A stretch of 64,000 bases of DNA from Kondoa malvinella (GCA_039545315.1 BCIM01000008.1:496001-560000); one strand, 5' to 3'. Counted from the stretch's first letter, positions 51,349-63,815 are shown. The notes: a model not told the origin generated them from the sequence alone. Translations and numbers: made by a program.

Positions 51349-51665
51349 AATGCACGACGAAGGAACGAAAGCAAGCGAAACAAGCACATTAGAGATAAAG
51401 GAACCGGTCAGTATAGAGGATCCAAAGAGCATTGTACTCCCATAAGAAGGTTATTGTTGTATTACCGCGTATTGGCATGTTATCGAAAGCACTCGGGATC
51501 ATTTTGTAATTATCCACAATGCATTGCTATGGCAAACGTGTAATCGCCATGGCGCACAGAGTTAGATGATAGAGAGAAGATTACTAAAAGATGCAGTGTT
51601 GCGACCCCAATATCACACTTCGCAAGATCCCGTTGCCAAAAGGATTGTCCTGGCCCGCTCTACAC
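51349..51665. other. Convergent 3' region
   Basis: About 320 bp between the homeobox stop and the VAC8 stop. It should hold both 3' ends; nothing else is visible. Confidence 0.5.
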
Positions 51666-53797
51666 TCATGCAGAACCACTTGCATGGTTGCCTTCTGCGT
51701 CGACGATATCCAGAATCTTTCGCGCCAACAAGATGATCTCGTTGTCTCCGTCCTCTTCGCCATCTTCGCTAGATTGCTGACTTATCGAATCGCTAGGTCT
51801 TGGTCCATCGCCAGCAACAGAAGATGCTGCAGTGCTGGTGCCAGGGTTGCTGAGTCTGCTGACCAGCGGAAGAAGCTTCTCTGACGAGCGGACGGAAGAT
51901 TCTAGTTTCGCATCGCCAGACTCGAGTAGTTGGACAATCGTCCATACTGCAATGTGCTGGAATGTAGTGTCAGATGATTCGAGGAAGCGGACAAGGTAGC
52001 CATGTAGACCACCAGCTGGTTCTTTCCATACTGCGTTGAATGCAGAGTAATCGTCAGCTGTACGTGAAAAATATCAGACTTAGCCCCAAGCTGATGGAAG
52101 CCATTCACGTCCGACGTACCTTTCGATGATAGGTTACCGATAGCTGCAGCACTGTTTCCTTGTACTTCCACACTTGGCGAGGCAGTGAGCGGGATCAGGA
52201 CTTCGCAAATTCCCATTTCCAATAGCTGTCCCTTAATGTCGTCTGTCAGACGATCAGCCAAGGGCATTAGCTTAAGCTAAAACCCAGTGAAATCGACTGA
52301 CCACTCAATCCTAGAACCGCCGCACAAGCCGTCATCTCACTCTGCACCGCGAGCGGAACATTCAGCACCAGCTCTTTGATTCTCGAAACCGCTCCAGCCT
52401 GCACAATAGCCAGCTTGTTCTTCTCGCTCGACGCAGCCAAATTTCTCAATGTCGAAATGGCATGGCATTGAATCTCTTCGTTCTCGTCATACGCTAACAG
52501 GTCGATCAATGGGTTGAGGAAACCAGCTTCAATAATGGGTGATTCGTTATCTGGGTGAATAGAGACATTGCGGACACATGCAGCGGCTGATAGAATGAGA
52601 GGGAGGAAAGTAGATCGAAGCAGGCGCAAGAGCGGCGGTAGACCTTGAAAGCGGACAATCTCGATCTGGTATTTCTCGTCGCTGGCTAGATTTCGTAGAG
52701 CAAGGGCAGCTTGGCATTGAACTTTGAGAGAAGGCGAGTCCATCAGGCCGATGAGATTCTGTACGAGTTTGGGTTCGTTCTGCGCAAGCTTGCGTCTGTT
52801 GTTGCCGTCAACTGCAATATTGCTCAACGCTGTCGTGCAGTAGTATTGGACGTCGGTATCTGGGCTGGATAGAAGGTGAACAAGGACAGGAATAGCTCCT
52901 GCGCTGACGAGTTGCTGACGGTTCTCGTCTGCGAATGGCTTAGTCTGGGCCAAGCTGCAAAGCGAGGGCCGGCTTACCGCTATGTGTCATGTTCAATAGA
53001 GCGCCTGTCGCGTTCCGCTGCACTCGCATGTCTTTGCTCCTTGCTAGCCTCGTCAACGGTCCTAAAGCTCCACTTTGCGCAATCTTCGTCTTGTTCTCAT
53101 CATGCGTTGCCAGATTGGTGATGCAGCCAACCGCATTGCACTGAACTTCCACATTCGGCGACAACATTTGCCTGATCAGAGGTTCCAACCCGCCCAGCTT
53201 GACGATAAGAATCTTGTTATCTGTGTTGACGGCTAGATTGCCTAGTGCTGCACTGGCCGCTCTTTGTACTTCTACATCGTGTGATTGAAGAAGGAACATG
53301 ATGGGTTCCAGCGTATCCCGGCCAACTTCTCGCACATCCCTGATTACACGTTTGAGCTAACAATATATCGTCAAGGAGTTGCACATACTTCTCGGTAATT
53401 TCAGCAAAAGCAAGCGCTGCTGATCTCTGCAGGTCGACATTATCGGAAAAGGAAAGGGTAGTGAGGGATCTGAGCGGATCTCCAGCGAAAAAGTTGGTTT
53501 CTGAGCGGTCTGAGTAATTGACAGTATTAGCCGATACTCAGGTATCCCATATACAGACGCACTCTCTAGATACTGTAGTAGGTCGGCGACTGTGATTGGG
53601 TAAAGTAGGTTAGCGCATGCGCACTGCCTTGTTTGGCAGAGGACTTGCCAGCTTCTCGCTGCGGATAACATCATTTTCAGCTTTCTGAGCGCGCTGTCGA
53701 TGCAATGTGGTATACTGACCTCATTCTCAAGCAGCAGCGGCTCGTAGTTACCGCCTGAACCTTTCCCACAGCCACAACAGCTCGAAACTGCGCCCAT
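51666..53797 (-). CDS. VAC8: Vacuolar armadillo-repeat protein VAC8
   Basis: VAC8 is a vacuole-membrane adaptor for inheritance, fusion, nucleus-vacuole contacts and autophagy. The start [16 protein letters not shown] has Gly2 for myristoylation and a Cys cluster for palmitoylation. Armadillo repeats follow one another: '[20 protein letters not shown]', '[20 protein letters not shown]', '[18 protein letters not shown]', '[20 protein letters not shown]', '[20 protein letters not shown]' and '[20 protein letters not shown]'. The protein ends in an acidic Ser-rich tail and 'EGNHASGSA'. Introns occur near 52040-52125, 52240-52310, 52925-52985, 53345-53390 and 53510-53750. Length and order match the fungal family. 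Confidence 0.95.
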
Positions 53798-54143
53798 TGC
53801 TTGATTTCAAGTGGACTTGTATAACGCGAATAAAAAGGTCAAAGTATATCTCTTGATGAGTCGCTTGCGTCACGGCCTTGACTGGGAACAGGAGAGCGAA
53901 AGGCGAGGAGAGAAACAAGCTCGGTCAGAGCGAGGCACGACGAAAGCGCAAGCTCAGAAGATTCGAGAAGCGGGTCGATACAGCAGAGATAGAGCTGCTC
54001 TGTCCTGACTGGCGGTGGTATCCCAAGCTGTCTTCGAAGGATTGACGAGGTTCGTTCGGGAGAAGGGCCATTTCCGATTTATTGCCAGCAGAGCAACTCG
54101 AATCTCCAGAATGGACCGCTCAGGCAAGCTACACGAGTCTAAT
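53798..54143. other. Intergenic region upstream of VAC8
   Basis: About 345 bp. It holds the VAC8 promoter on the minus strand and the 3' end of the P450 gene on its other side. It contains a GA-rich stretch at 53880-53940. I see no gene. Confidence 0.45.
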
Positions 54144-56382
54144 CTACATGGTAGTGCTCAACAGCAGCTTTTCTGCGTGAGCTGATCGCAGGACAATTCG
54201 ACAACCGAACTTCTTGGGATGACTAGTGGCAGACTCAATTAGCTCGGCTGTAAGGGAACCCACTTGACGTACCTAGAGAGACCAGGGGTGAAGGCTATCT
54301 CAGGTTCAATTTCCTTGCCGTCGCCGCCCAAGGCTTTCTTAACATCCATGACGGCGACGATCGAAACGAGCATCATCCAAACAGACTACTCAAAGTCGTC
54401 AGCAAGAGCCAGATAAGACTCAGACTACTCACAGCTTCGGCAAGATGCCTGCCAACACACACTGCAAAGCTTTTTATCAGCAAGGGACTTAGAGGCAGTG
54501 AGCGGAATTTGCAATACCTCTTCTCCCGAAACCAAACTGGCCAGACGGTAGCGGTTCACCATTACCTCCCTCTATAATCGGTTTGTATCGATCCGGGTTG
54601 AACGTTAATGGATCTTTGTACACCTTTTCGTCGTGACACATCGCCCTGTCGCTCGACCGTCAGTGAGCTTTCTTTGGTATGATAGAGATTACCAACCACG
54701 CATTGGCGTAGATATAAGATCCCTGTATCATATATTAGTGAGGCCAAGGTCGAACGCTCGGCTTTACCTTTGGTATAACCATTCCTCGGTAGACATCCTC
54801 TTCTACACTTTTGTGAGGCACGCCCAGCGGCGAGACGGGCATCCATCTCAGTGTCTCATGCACCATATAGTTGGTATATGGCATATCATCACGACTTTGT
54901 GACGCAACGGAATGTCAGCGCCTGGCTTGAAAATGGGAAGAGCGACTGACTCCGAGAATTCGGGCTGACAGGATACATCAGTATGGGCAAGTATAGATGA
55001 ATCTGTGGCTCACCAAGCGGTCGGGACCAACGACCCGATCTATCTCTTCTTGCGCTCGCTTGACTACTTCAGGATGAAGTGTCAAGTTGAGCAAACAGAC
55101 CATCTAAGGAATACTTAAGCTAAATGGGATACATCAAAGTGTGGCGCTGACCATAGTGGCATGCGTCTTAATTTCACTCATGAGTGCCAGCTCGAAGAAG
55201 TGAATTGAAAGCTCACGGTATCTTGTCCAGCAACATAGATAGCACCTGCAGCACCCTTGATATCGTCCAAGGTGAAGTCCAGTTGCTTTCCCTTTGCCTT
55301 CAAGGCATCATTTCGCTCGAGCAAAGTATGTAAGAAACTCGGTTCGGCTGTTCCTTCGCGCATCTGGTCCCGGACTTGCGCAAACGGAATCTCAAACAAG
55401 TTGCGTAGAGCCCAATTCCATTTCTTTGCAAAGCGGACATGGCGATCGAATTGTAGCCAGTCTGGTAGTCTGCCAATGGCTGGAAAGAAGTCCATCAAAG
55501 TGCCTGCCAGTAAGATTTAGATTGATTCAGCAGCACTAGGGATTTGATTTGCCTGCGGGTGCACCACTATGTCCGAGGGCGTATGCGGTGTCATTCGCAA
55601 TTTGGATGTAAGGGTCCTCGTCGGATGTGATTGTATGTCCAAAAGCGACCGTCATCACGATACTTGTTGCTGCTCTGAATACAGCCATCAATCCGCGATC
55701 GCGCACATAGTCAGAAGACGTACCTTCTAATGTAGTGATTGAAACGGTCTGGTGCACTCAAGAGGTTTTTGACCATGCCGCGCGCTTCAGAAGTTTGAAT
55801 ATCGCGATACGCGACCACAGAAGACTTTGTGAAATAGGTCTGCAGAGTCTTGCGATGCGCTTGAAACTGAGGACCGCTTCGCAAGAAGGTGAGCGTCTCT
55901 CGGAAGCCCAATGTTCGTAGCAGGTCGAATCCAGGTCGGTCTGCATAATTGCTGCGATAAGCTATCAGCCAAATTCGCACAGCCAAAGACTCGCTGGACA
56001 TACGCGCCCCGTGTGCTACATTCCCCATCTCAGGCAGTGTACGGAAGTGACATGAAGCACATACTCTAGTAGATCTACAGCCGCTGCTACGCTGTTCAAG
56101 ACGACCATAGGCTGTCCCAGTATCTTGAAGAACAGGACGTCGCTTTGCTGCCTCTTGCCCTCGGCTTCATAGTACACCTAAGCACTTCCGAATCAGCCAT
56201 GTTTTGAGGTTTTGCGCGCGAGGACGAACCTCTGGTCTATCACTTGGAACCACATACAAGTGTCCAAGCAGCGGAAGACCTGCTGGGCCTGGTGGGAGCG
56301 GAACGCTGCGTCGACTTCTCTGCCAGAGGAAGACGGTCGCTGCCAGGCAAAAGAAAGCAATCACAACAACAGGAAGCGACAT
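54144..56382 (-). CDS. Cytochrome P450 monooxygenase
   Basis: A microsomal P450. The N-terminal anchor 'MSLPVVVIAFFCLAATVFLW' is followed by the proline-rich hinge 'PLPPGPAGLPLLGHLYVVP'. The I-helix reads 'GAIYVAGQDT' (AGxDT type), the K-helix 'HETLRW' (ExxR) with 'MPVSPLGVPHK', and 'FNPDRYKPI' follows. The haem loop is 'FGFGRRVCVGRHLAEA', with the cysteine ligand split by an intron. The C-terminus is 'FTPGLSSHPKKFGCRIVLRS', recovered by a 50-nt GT-AG intron near the end; without it the frame stops early. More than ten introns are present. The ETLRW-PLGVPH pattern is common in the large basidiomycete P450 expansions, so the substrate cannot be guessed. It is divergent from the esterase-like hydrolase. 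Confidence 0.9.
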
Positions 56383-56554
56383 AGCTGCAAGCTAGGAGCA
56401 AAGGACAGCCCCTGCTAGCTTTGCCAAAGTGCCATCGTATCTCCTGTAAAAAGCCCGAAGCGCGACCGATAAGGACTGATAAGGACCGGCTGAACTCGAG
56501 GTCGAACAGAGACATATCGAGAAGTCTCTTCTGCCTGCTCTATGCTCTACAAGA
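56383..56554. promoter_or_regulatory. Short divergent promoter between the P450 and the hydrolase
   Basis: Only 172 bp separate the two start codons, so the genes probably share control elements. It contains the tandem GATAAG pair described separately. Confidence 0.6.
56468..56483 (+). promoter_or_regulatory. Tandem GATAAG sites
   Basis: Two identical GATAAGGAC units lie ten bases apart (GATAAG at 56468-56473 and 56478-56483). GATAAG is the core bound by fungal GATA factors that mediate nitrogen or iron regulation. That a factor binds here is inference. Confidence 0.5.
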
Positions 56555-57836
56555 ATGTCAGACAATCGAACAGTCCACCAGCCTTTGCATCCCTCAGTCC
56601 TCGACCTGATTGATCCGGAATATCGCAAGTTCCACGAAGAGTTCCTGCAATACAAAGTGTCTTCGCAATCTGTGCCATGGTCTCCTTCTGCTCGAGATGG
56701 ACCTTTGATGCCTGGGAATGATGAGCCTGTACCGGTCGGCGAAGTCAAGCGGTTAAACTTCCGTCACTGCACTGCTTTGTGCTGGATACCGCAAGAGGAA
56801 GCGCCTAAAGAGGGTTGGAGTGTGCTTATATACTACCATGGAGGAGGCGTACGCTATTCGATCATGAAGACTGCTCTTTCTCATCGAGATACAGTGGACC
56901 CTGTCGAAACCGGAAGACGAGGCCGCTTTCTGTACGAGAGCTTGTGCGAGTGCGCTCATTATCAATATCTTCGACGCTATCATCTGACCGAGGCCGAGAT
57001 ACACCTTGTATCGTCATCTCGGTCGACTATCGATTAGCACCGGAGCACGTATATCCGGCAGCGGTAGAAGATGCAGAGGAGGTAGTACGTTGGGTCAGCA
57101 CAGAAGGTGCAACTATTCTCAACCTCAACAAGGATAAGATTGCTGTAGGCGGATTGTCTGCGTAAGGTCATCAAAGAAACAGGTTTCAGCCTGCTCATGT
57201 GCGATTCACAGCGGAGGCAATCTAGCGGCAGTATCAGCACTCAAGGCGTCTCAAATGAATCCGCCTGTACATGTGGCTTTCCAGCTTCTCTGTCTTCCTG
57301 TGCTCGACAACACCGCTGCAAGCGACACTTTATGGTCTGCCAATGCTGAGCGAGCACGTAAGTCCGTATAGCCTGCATATGCACAATGCTTATCTCAATA
57401 CAGCATGGTTGACACCGGATCGCATGACATGGTACTCGTGTTTCCCAATCATCAACTTATCGCTGAATTCATAGTCAGGTATCGTCAATTCTATCTGCCC
57501 AAATCTGATCAAGCGAAACAATGGGAAGCATCACCACTGCTTGCGCCTGATGATTCACTGGCACAATCAGCGAAAGCTTGGATAGCCGTTGCCGAGCTCG
57601 ACATCCTGCGAGACGAAGCCAGAGCTTATCATGAACGCCTAAACGCCCTGGGTGTATCTAGTACTTTGCGGGAATACGCAGGGACGACGCATTCGGTGAT
57701 GCTCCTTCCTGCGATATCAGCTAGGAGTAAGGAGATGGTACAAGATGCTTGTCTGTCGCTCTTTCATCTCGCTGTAACGTGGCTAATATTTGGGTCGCTA
57801 TGCTTAGTGGCAGCTCTGAAGGAAGCGCTGAATTAG
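56555..57836 (+). CDS. Alpha/beta hydrolase (esterase/lipase, fold-3 type)
   Basis: An alpha/beta-hydrolase of the hormone-sensitive-lipase group. The oxyanion-hole motif is 'LIYYHGGGV'. The core strand 'VISVDYRLAPEHVYPAAVED' is diagnostic, and the nucleophile elbow reads 'AVGGLSA' joined to 'GGNLAAVSAL' (G-x-S-A-G). The catalytic acid lies in 'AVAELDILRDEARAY' and the histidine in 'EYAGTTHSVMLLP'. The start at 56555 (MSDNRTVHQPLH) is the first ATG in frame. Introns lie near 56850-57010 (complex), 57165-57215, 57350-57400 and 57440-57480. The last 35 residues after 'KEMVQDACLSLFHLA' are hydrophobic; a terminal intron there would give a shorter end. The substrate is unknown. Confidence 0.85.
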
Positions 57837-58010
57837 GATTATACCGTTGTAGCTTCATTCTGCATCTTATGTATGCCGGAAATAGATTTGGTCCGTCGGA
57901 TGTTGTCGTCGGACGATCAACTTGAGCAGTATCGGCACAAACTCCCAGTGATTTCTAGGCATGAACACCCCTTCCTGCATCGATCCGCCTATTTGTAGTC
58001 AGAGTGCGCT

Positions 58011-60218
58011 ATGTCTGTCGACAAGAAAGACCAGGTCGATACGCCTGGCAAATCTAGACCAGCATCTATAATTGCTAGACAAGAGCCTGTTCAATCTGTC
58101 AAGAGCGATGATAGCACAGGATCCAAAGCTCTGGAGCAGCAAGATATCGAAGCGGGACTCGAGAAACGCCCGTCCACTATCGTCCCTTATACAATCTATA
58201 ATCTCACGCAGAAGCGGCTCCTGGTCACTCTAGTCTCAATAGCAGGCTTCTTCTCGCCCTTGAACTCCAATATTGTGAATCAACTTGCCAAAAGTCAAGC
58301 AGGCATGGACTGACAGGCTGTTCAGTATTTTCCTGCTATTCCGCAAATCGCGCAATCCCTCGGACGGACAACAGAGCAAATGTGTGTGACTCGATGCTGT
58401 CGCGATGATCTAGCTCACTTGAAGTTGTCAGCAACCTTACTGTCACTATCTATCTCGTTTTCCAAGGTGTCTCGCCGTCGTTGTGGGGCAGTCTGGCCGA
58501 TGTAGTAGGGAGAAGACCTATCTGTACGGATGTTCGGTCTCTTCTGAATACGAGCTAATGGGCTAATGCTGTCCAAAGACATTATCACTCTTGCCATCTA
58601 CATTGTTGCGAATCTCGGCTTGGCTTTGGTCAATGTGTACTGGGCAGTCATGCTTCTACGCATCTTCCAGGTCAGTAGACGCGCATCAGCTGCTTCTAGT
58701 GCTATATATTTGAACAGGCAGTCGGCTCTGCGGCTACGATAGCGCTTGGTGCAGGAACAATATCAGACATTAGTACACCTTCCGAGCGTGGCTTCTACGT
58801 GTCCATATTCCAGATGGGTGTGCAGCTTGGTCCAGCGCTTGGTCCATTGGTAAGCCCACCGCGAATATCAAAGGAGACATACTGACTTTTTTCTTGATCC
58901 CAGTTCGGTGGCTTGTTATCAGACCACTTCGGATGGCATAGCAGTACGTACATGAGCGTAGGTCCTCACTCAGGCTCACAGCTTTCAGTATTTTGGTTTC
59001 TTGTCATTCTTGGATCTCCATGTCTTCTGGCCATCATCATCTTCCTCCCGGAGACATCTCGCAAGATAGCAGGCAATGGCTCAGTGCGTGGTATCCCTCT
59101 TACCTAGGACTTCCAGCTGAGCAGCTTGAGCAGATTCCAGTCGCAAGCTGGCGCAAACCCTTGTGGACCTTGCTGAGAGGACGCCGTTCCAGAAAAGACA
59201 CAACACAGGCTGTTCCGCCAGAGGGCAAGCTGTCTCACCGCGATATTCATCCTCTCAAGCCTCTATTGATGTTGCTCGAGCCCGATATGGCCATGCTCCT
59301 CTTCTTCAATGGTGTTGTATACACGGCGTATTACTGCGCAACAGGAAGCTTGTCCAGTCTGCTCGATGACCTATACGGCTATAGTCAAACAGAGATTGGT
59401 CTCTGCTTCCTCGCTATCGGAGGAGGTGCTCTAGGAGGTGAGCAATGTTTGCTTAGCACTAGCGGAAGTTGAGAATAGTCTGCTCCAGGGTCACTCGTGA
59501 TGTCTCGTGTAGTCGACCGCGATTTCCGCGTGACCAAGAGACAGCAGATGAAGAAGCTGTCAGCTCAGACTGGCGAAAGTCTGGAGAAGCTTATGGCAAA
59601 ACCGCACAATCAAAAAGATCCAAATGATCTTCGCGACTTCCCAATAGAGGTGAGATCTGCTGGTCTATCTGCTTGTGCTGGGCTGACAAGTATCAATTAG
59701 CATGCAAGACTAAGATGCTGTTTCTGGCTCGTGCCACTCTATGTTGCTGCCCTTATCGGAAATGGATGGACGCTTCAGGCCAGGACGCATATTGCTGGTC
59801 CACTCATACTGCAATTTGTGTGAGTTCTCTTGGCAGCAAAATGTATAGAACAGGCTGAGCAAGTCGCAGAATCGGTCTTGCTGGATTTTGCTTGCAGACA
59901 GTCGCCAATGTCCTCGTCATCGATCTATATCCAGCAGCCAGCTCAACCTCGTCAGCAGCAGTCAACCTAGTCAGATGCTGTATGGGTGCTGTTGGTCTGG
60001 CCGTCATTGACTCAATGATTAGAACGCTGGGAGTAGGCTGGACTTTCACTTTTTGGGCTTTGGTGAGTCTCTTTCCAAATCTTTCGTGACTACTTGACTG
60101 ATGTGAGTTCTCTCATGCATAGCTTCTGGTAGTGTGCAGTCCGTTACTGTTTGCATTGTGGAAGTATGGCATGGTCTTTCGGCTAAAGCGCGGCGATCGA
60201 ATTCATCGAACCAAATGA
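58011..60218 (+). CDS. Major facilitator superfamily drug/H+ antiporter (DHA1 type)
   Basis: A 12-helix MFS exporter. An N-terminal polar region ('MSVDKKDQVDTPGKSRPAS') leads to helix 1 'RLLVTLVSIAGFFSPLNSNI', then 'YFPAIPQIAQSLGRTTEQI'. The antiporter motif A region reads 'GSLADVVGRRP', and 'VGSATTIALGAGTISDISTP' contains the motif-C-like glycine pattern. 'ERGFYVSIFQMGVQLGPALG' and 'FGGLLSDHFGWHSVFWFLV' follow. After a charged central loop the second half continues to 'VIDLYPAASSTSSAAVNLVR' and ends 'YGMVFRLKRGDRIHRTK'. Features fit DHA1 multidrug transporters (Qdr or Flr-like), but the substrate is unknown. About nine introns are present. Confidence 0.9.
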
Positions 60219-60756
60219 ATTCATCGAGGTGAAAGAACCGTCTGTCGGGGAATCAGAGCCCTGCTGCAGTCTTTTCCTGTCGCGACAAACAGTGACATTT
60301 TTTATGCGCGTGTTGAACTTGAATAAGAACAGCCCATCAACCATATCAATCCTTGCTGTTCTGCGTCTGTGCACGCTACCCTGTTCATGCTCCTCGTGTG
60401 CGACAATTTATCCAGCGTTTCCTAGCCATGTCAAAACACAAAGTCTGCATGATCTCGCCTTTTCCGCGTTCAATGTTCCTTTTGTGCTTTTATGAGCCTA
60501 GATAGTCCTTGTTCAATATCTGCAATCTCAGAGCAGCATGACGCTTGAATAGAGCAGACGTCGCCTCAATCCCTCATCGCCAGGTCGAAAGCGCTGCATT
60601 GGCTCGTTGCACAATGTACAGTCAATTTTGGCTCGTCTCTGCCTACGAGCGATCCTGCGCGTGAATTAAGCAAGCTGAGGGAGATCAGTCAGGTCCAGGT
60701 CGACAAGAACTCAAGTCTCTTGTCCTGAACCATTGGCCTTCCGATCACGACTAACA
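60219..60756. other. Intergenic region, no gene seen
   Basis: About 540 bp between the MFS stop and the next predicted start. One 88-codon open frame (60229-60495) has no family resemblance and no intron support. It probably contains the 3' end of the MFS gene and the promoter of the small gene. Confidence 0.45.
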
Positions 60757-61396
60757 ATGGTCTTACCGCTCTTCGGTCTCATACAATACAACGCTCTGGA
60801 TCAGCCTGTGCAGGCCGTCATAGAAGGTGAGCGGCCTGTAGCAAGTGAAAGCGAATGTGCTCAAGGTGTCATAGTCGGCTTGGTAGAAGAGGCTTATGCA
60901 TGGCTCAGTGACGACATGCAGAGGCAAGAGTCTCACTGGCTTACGTGCAACTGTATGGAGAACAGGCTCGCTTTGAACGTTGTAAGTACTTGAGCTTGTT
61001 TTCTTCCCCATTGCTGATGTAGGGCAGCTCTACGCATATCAGTGTGAGCCAGCAGTTCGTTGACCAAATAAAGGCCTGACACCTCTATGTCAGGCGAATT
61101 AGCGCGACTCTTAGCTACCCGGCTCTTTTACGACCATATAGCACATGCTTTTACTTCCGATGTGAGTCGAGGATCCGCCGTCATAGATCAGATCTGACAA
61201 GGGCGATAGAGCGTCACCTACACAGCAAATCGTAACTATCTGCATGCTGATAACAAAAGTGTTGGTCCAAACCTCCCCGTTTTAATGGCTGCCGTCCGTA
61301 TCTTCCGAAATGAAAAGAGGCGCCAATACAGCTGACGAATACTTACGATGGTCTCGCAGTGATATGGGCATACGATTGTCCCGAGATCCTAGAGTA
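60757..61396 (+). CDS. Small unrecognised protein
   Basis: I do not recognise it. Five exons can be joined in frame: 'MVLPLFGLIQYNALDQPVQA' to 'NRLALNV', then 'LYAYQC', 'ELARLLATRLFYDHIAHAFT', 'SVTYTANRNYLHADNKSVGP' and 'APIQLTNTYDGLAVIWAYDC', ending 'PEILE' at TAA. The introns at about 60980-61025, 61043-61092, 61159-61208 and 61288-61332 have GT-AG ends; the last is the weakest. About 160 residues are predicted, with a Cys/Trp-containing, possibly enzymatic core ('SHWLTCNCMENR'). Its place between an exporter and a permease hints at a metabolic role, which is inference only. Confidence 0.45.
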
Positions 61397-61716
61397 AGCC
61401 AACCCATGATTGCTCAATGGATCGCTCTGATCTGCTCAACAGGCTTTGATCACTACTGTCAACACTGGATGTGCATGTAGATCGCCCGCATACGAGGAGT
61501 GCGCGAGCAGTACTCCAAGGTAACATTGCTGGTCTGTACATACCTTGTCTCCAAACACCTTGTTGTACGTAATACTTCTGCTGCATTGCCAGGCTCTAGT
61601 GCATTCTCGTCTGCCTTTCCTGTTGCGGGATGATTGAACAATGGCTGAGAAAGCGTTGCATTCCATTCAGGGAGTCTAATACACAAACATCCGACGGCCC
61701 AGACTGAACAGTACTT
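61397..61716. other. Convergent 3' region
   Basis: About 320 bp between the unknown gene's stop and the permease stop. No coding sign is visible on either strand. Confidence 0.45.
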
Positions 61717-63815
61717 TACTTGCGACCAAATTTGTTGACCTCGACCCAGCGGAAAGGAATGTAGCAGATACCGGTGACCACGAATCCCATCTCGAAGCCC
61801 AGATCACCAGCGACCTTACCCCATGGCCCTTCGAACCAAACAGCAGCCATGGACGGCACAATGAAGCCCCATGAGCAAAGGAACGCAGCGATGGCGGCGA
61901 TGCCTGTCGGCAAGTGACGAGCCGTGTTCCATGCCGATAAATCGTATTGGGCACTACATGGTGGAAAGGATCAGCATGACTAAGCAAATATGAACAGAAG
62001 CTCACATGTCATTCTTCCGGAAAACGAAATGTTCCGCTGCAATAACAGCTACGTAGCCAGCAGACTATATACCGCTCAGCGAAGAGCAAAGATACAGTGA
62101 CGAAGAACGAACCCAATAGCCAACGATTCCCAAGAAACTCTCGAGGGCGGTAAAGAAGCGAGTCGCGCCGACAATCGCGACCGGGATCAATGCAGCAGTA
62201 GCCAAGAGGATGAAGAGCGCTCGAGGCACTTTGTAGAGCACGGGAACCGCAATTTGAATGGATAAGCCGAGAGAGTATACAGTTGCTGCAAGACAAGAGA
62301 CGAAGCGTAAGATAGTGCCGAGCGTGCGAGTAAGATCAAGTACCTGACAGATTGCCGAGTAAGCTTAAAGCCACCAAAACCATACAAAATGATCCAAAGC
62401 CGCCTGCATCCCGAAGCATTTCTGAGCAGCATGCGTCAGCATGGCGGTGAGTCAACCAGAACTACGCACCTCGAATGACACCGGGTATACCGTTCGATTC
62501 ATAGCCCGCAGTCCAGCTTTCCGACGAGCCTATCGCGCTACCAATGGCTGCACCAAGAATCTGCAGAACAAGTTGGCACAAGTTTTGAAGCAGGGTTTTG
62601 GACTGACCATGAGCAGCATCGTTGAAACGCCCAAGCCAAGGTACTGGTACCAAAACAGTCGTTTGGTAGGCGCATGAGAGACGTAGTATAGCGTGTAGTC
62701 ACCAGCGATGGCGGTCCCTACGAGATTTTCAGCCTTCGCACTTTGGGCTGAACAGTTTCCTTACAGGTTATCAAAAAGCCGGCAAGTATACCTCCGAAAG
62801 ACAGCACCGCGTAAGCAGTAGCTGGCTCGGTCGGTACTGGTTCTGCCAGATGTGATCCACCACTTGCGACGAGAGTGATGATGGCGATCAGGCCAAGGAC
62901 GACGCTGACTTGTTCAAGATGGTGCAATACCATGTTACCGAAGAAGGCCACGACCATGGCAATCAGGGCTATGATGACGATCCCAACACTGCGCCGACTT
63001 ATCAGACAGCGCCCATCAGAGCCGGAAAAATAACCTTACGCATTGCTCAAGCTGCCATCCGAGAGTGTCGAAATGGATTGTCCAGCCAATATCGCGCTGA
63101 CCACGCCCCATCCGAACAGAGTCAGAGCGTTGAGCACAGCAGGAACTGCAACTCCGATAAGACTAAGATGTAGTCAGCGTGAGTGTCATCTCAATACGAT
63201 CAGCAAGTGCTTACCCCCAGCTGTATCGGGAAAAGACCATCTGCCTCATGCCGGTCTTGGGACCCAATGCTGGGCAGACACAAGTATATACGTCAGCGTT
63301 CTAAGTCTACTATAGAGCTGGAGACGTACAAGTGGCCCACGCGGGAGGAATCGTAGCCAGAAGAGTAAAGAAGATGATTGTCAAGGAGGCATCTCGTAGG
63401 GAGAGCCCATAGACGGCGGTGGATACTGTTGAGCGCAAGTCGGTCATTTATGCTGCGCTAACATTGTGCGATGTATCACGCACGCGAACCAGTGACCAGT
63501 CTGCAGAACAAGCTGTTCAGTGTGAGGAGTGATGGCAGATGCTACGTGCTTACGGAAGTAAATTAGTAGACAAGCTGGTCCACAACACAAACACCTTCCA
63601 ATAGCTTGTATCGGTCCTAGCCTCTGCAGGTACTGGAGCAAGGCCTGGAACATGCTTAGCTGGGCAGCGAAAGGGATAAAAGCGTCCACACCATGAGTCT
63701 CCACACCAAAAGACAGCAGTCTTTGATGCCACTTTGGTGCGAGAGTGTCTCCTGACTCGAGAACAGCAGTGCGAGGAGCGTCAGAGATGGATTCGGCCTT
63801 TTCAACGTCTGTCAT
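61717..63815 (-). CDS. Purine-cytosine permease-like transporter (NCS1, Fcy2 type)
   Basis: An NCS1-family proton symporter for nucleobases or related compounds. The cytosolic start 'MTDVEKAESISDAPRTAVLE' and 'QRLLSFGVETHG' precede the transmembrane core. The core reads 'SLRDASLTIIFFTLLATIPP', 'LGPKTGMRQMVFSRYSWG', a hallmark NCS1 loop, and 'VVLGLIAIITLVASGG'. 'GTAIAGDYTLYYVSHAPTKR' is a second hallmark of the Fcy branch, and 'EMLRDAGGFGSFCMVLVALS' follows. The C-terminal helices end 'ICYIPFRWVEVNKFGRK'. About twelve introns are present. It could carry cytosine, purines, allantoin-like or vitamin B6-type substrates; the sequence alone does not say which. Two GATAAG sites lie upstream. Confidence 0.88.

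Noticed and set aside
60229..60495. 88-codon open frame in the MFS downstream region
   Set aside because: No family resemblance, no splice support and biased composition typical of a chance frame.
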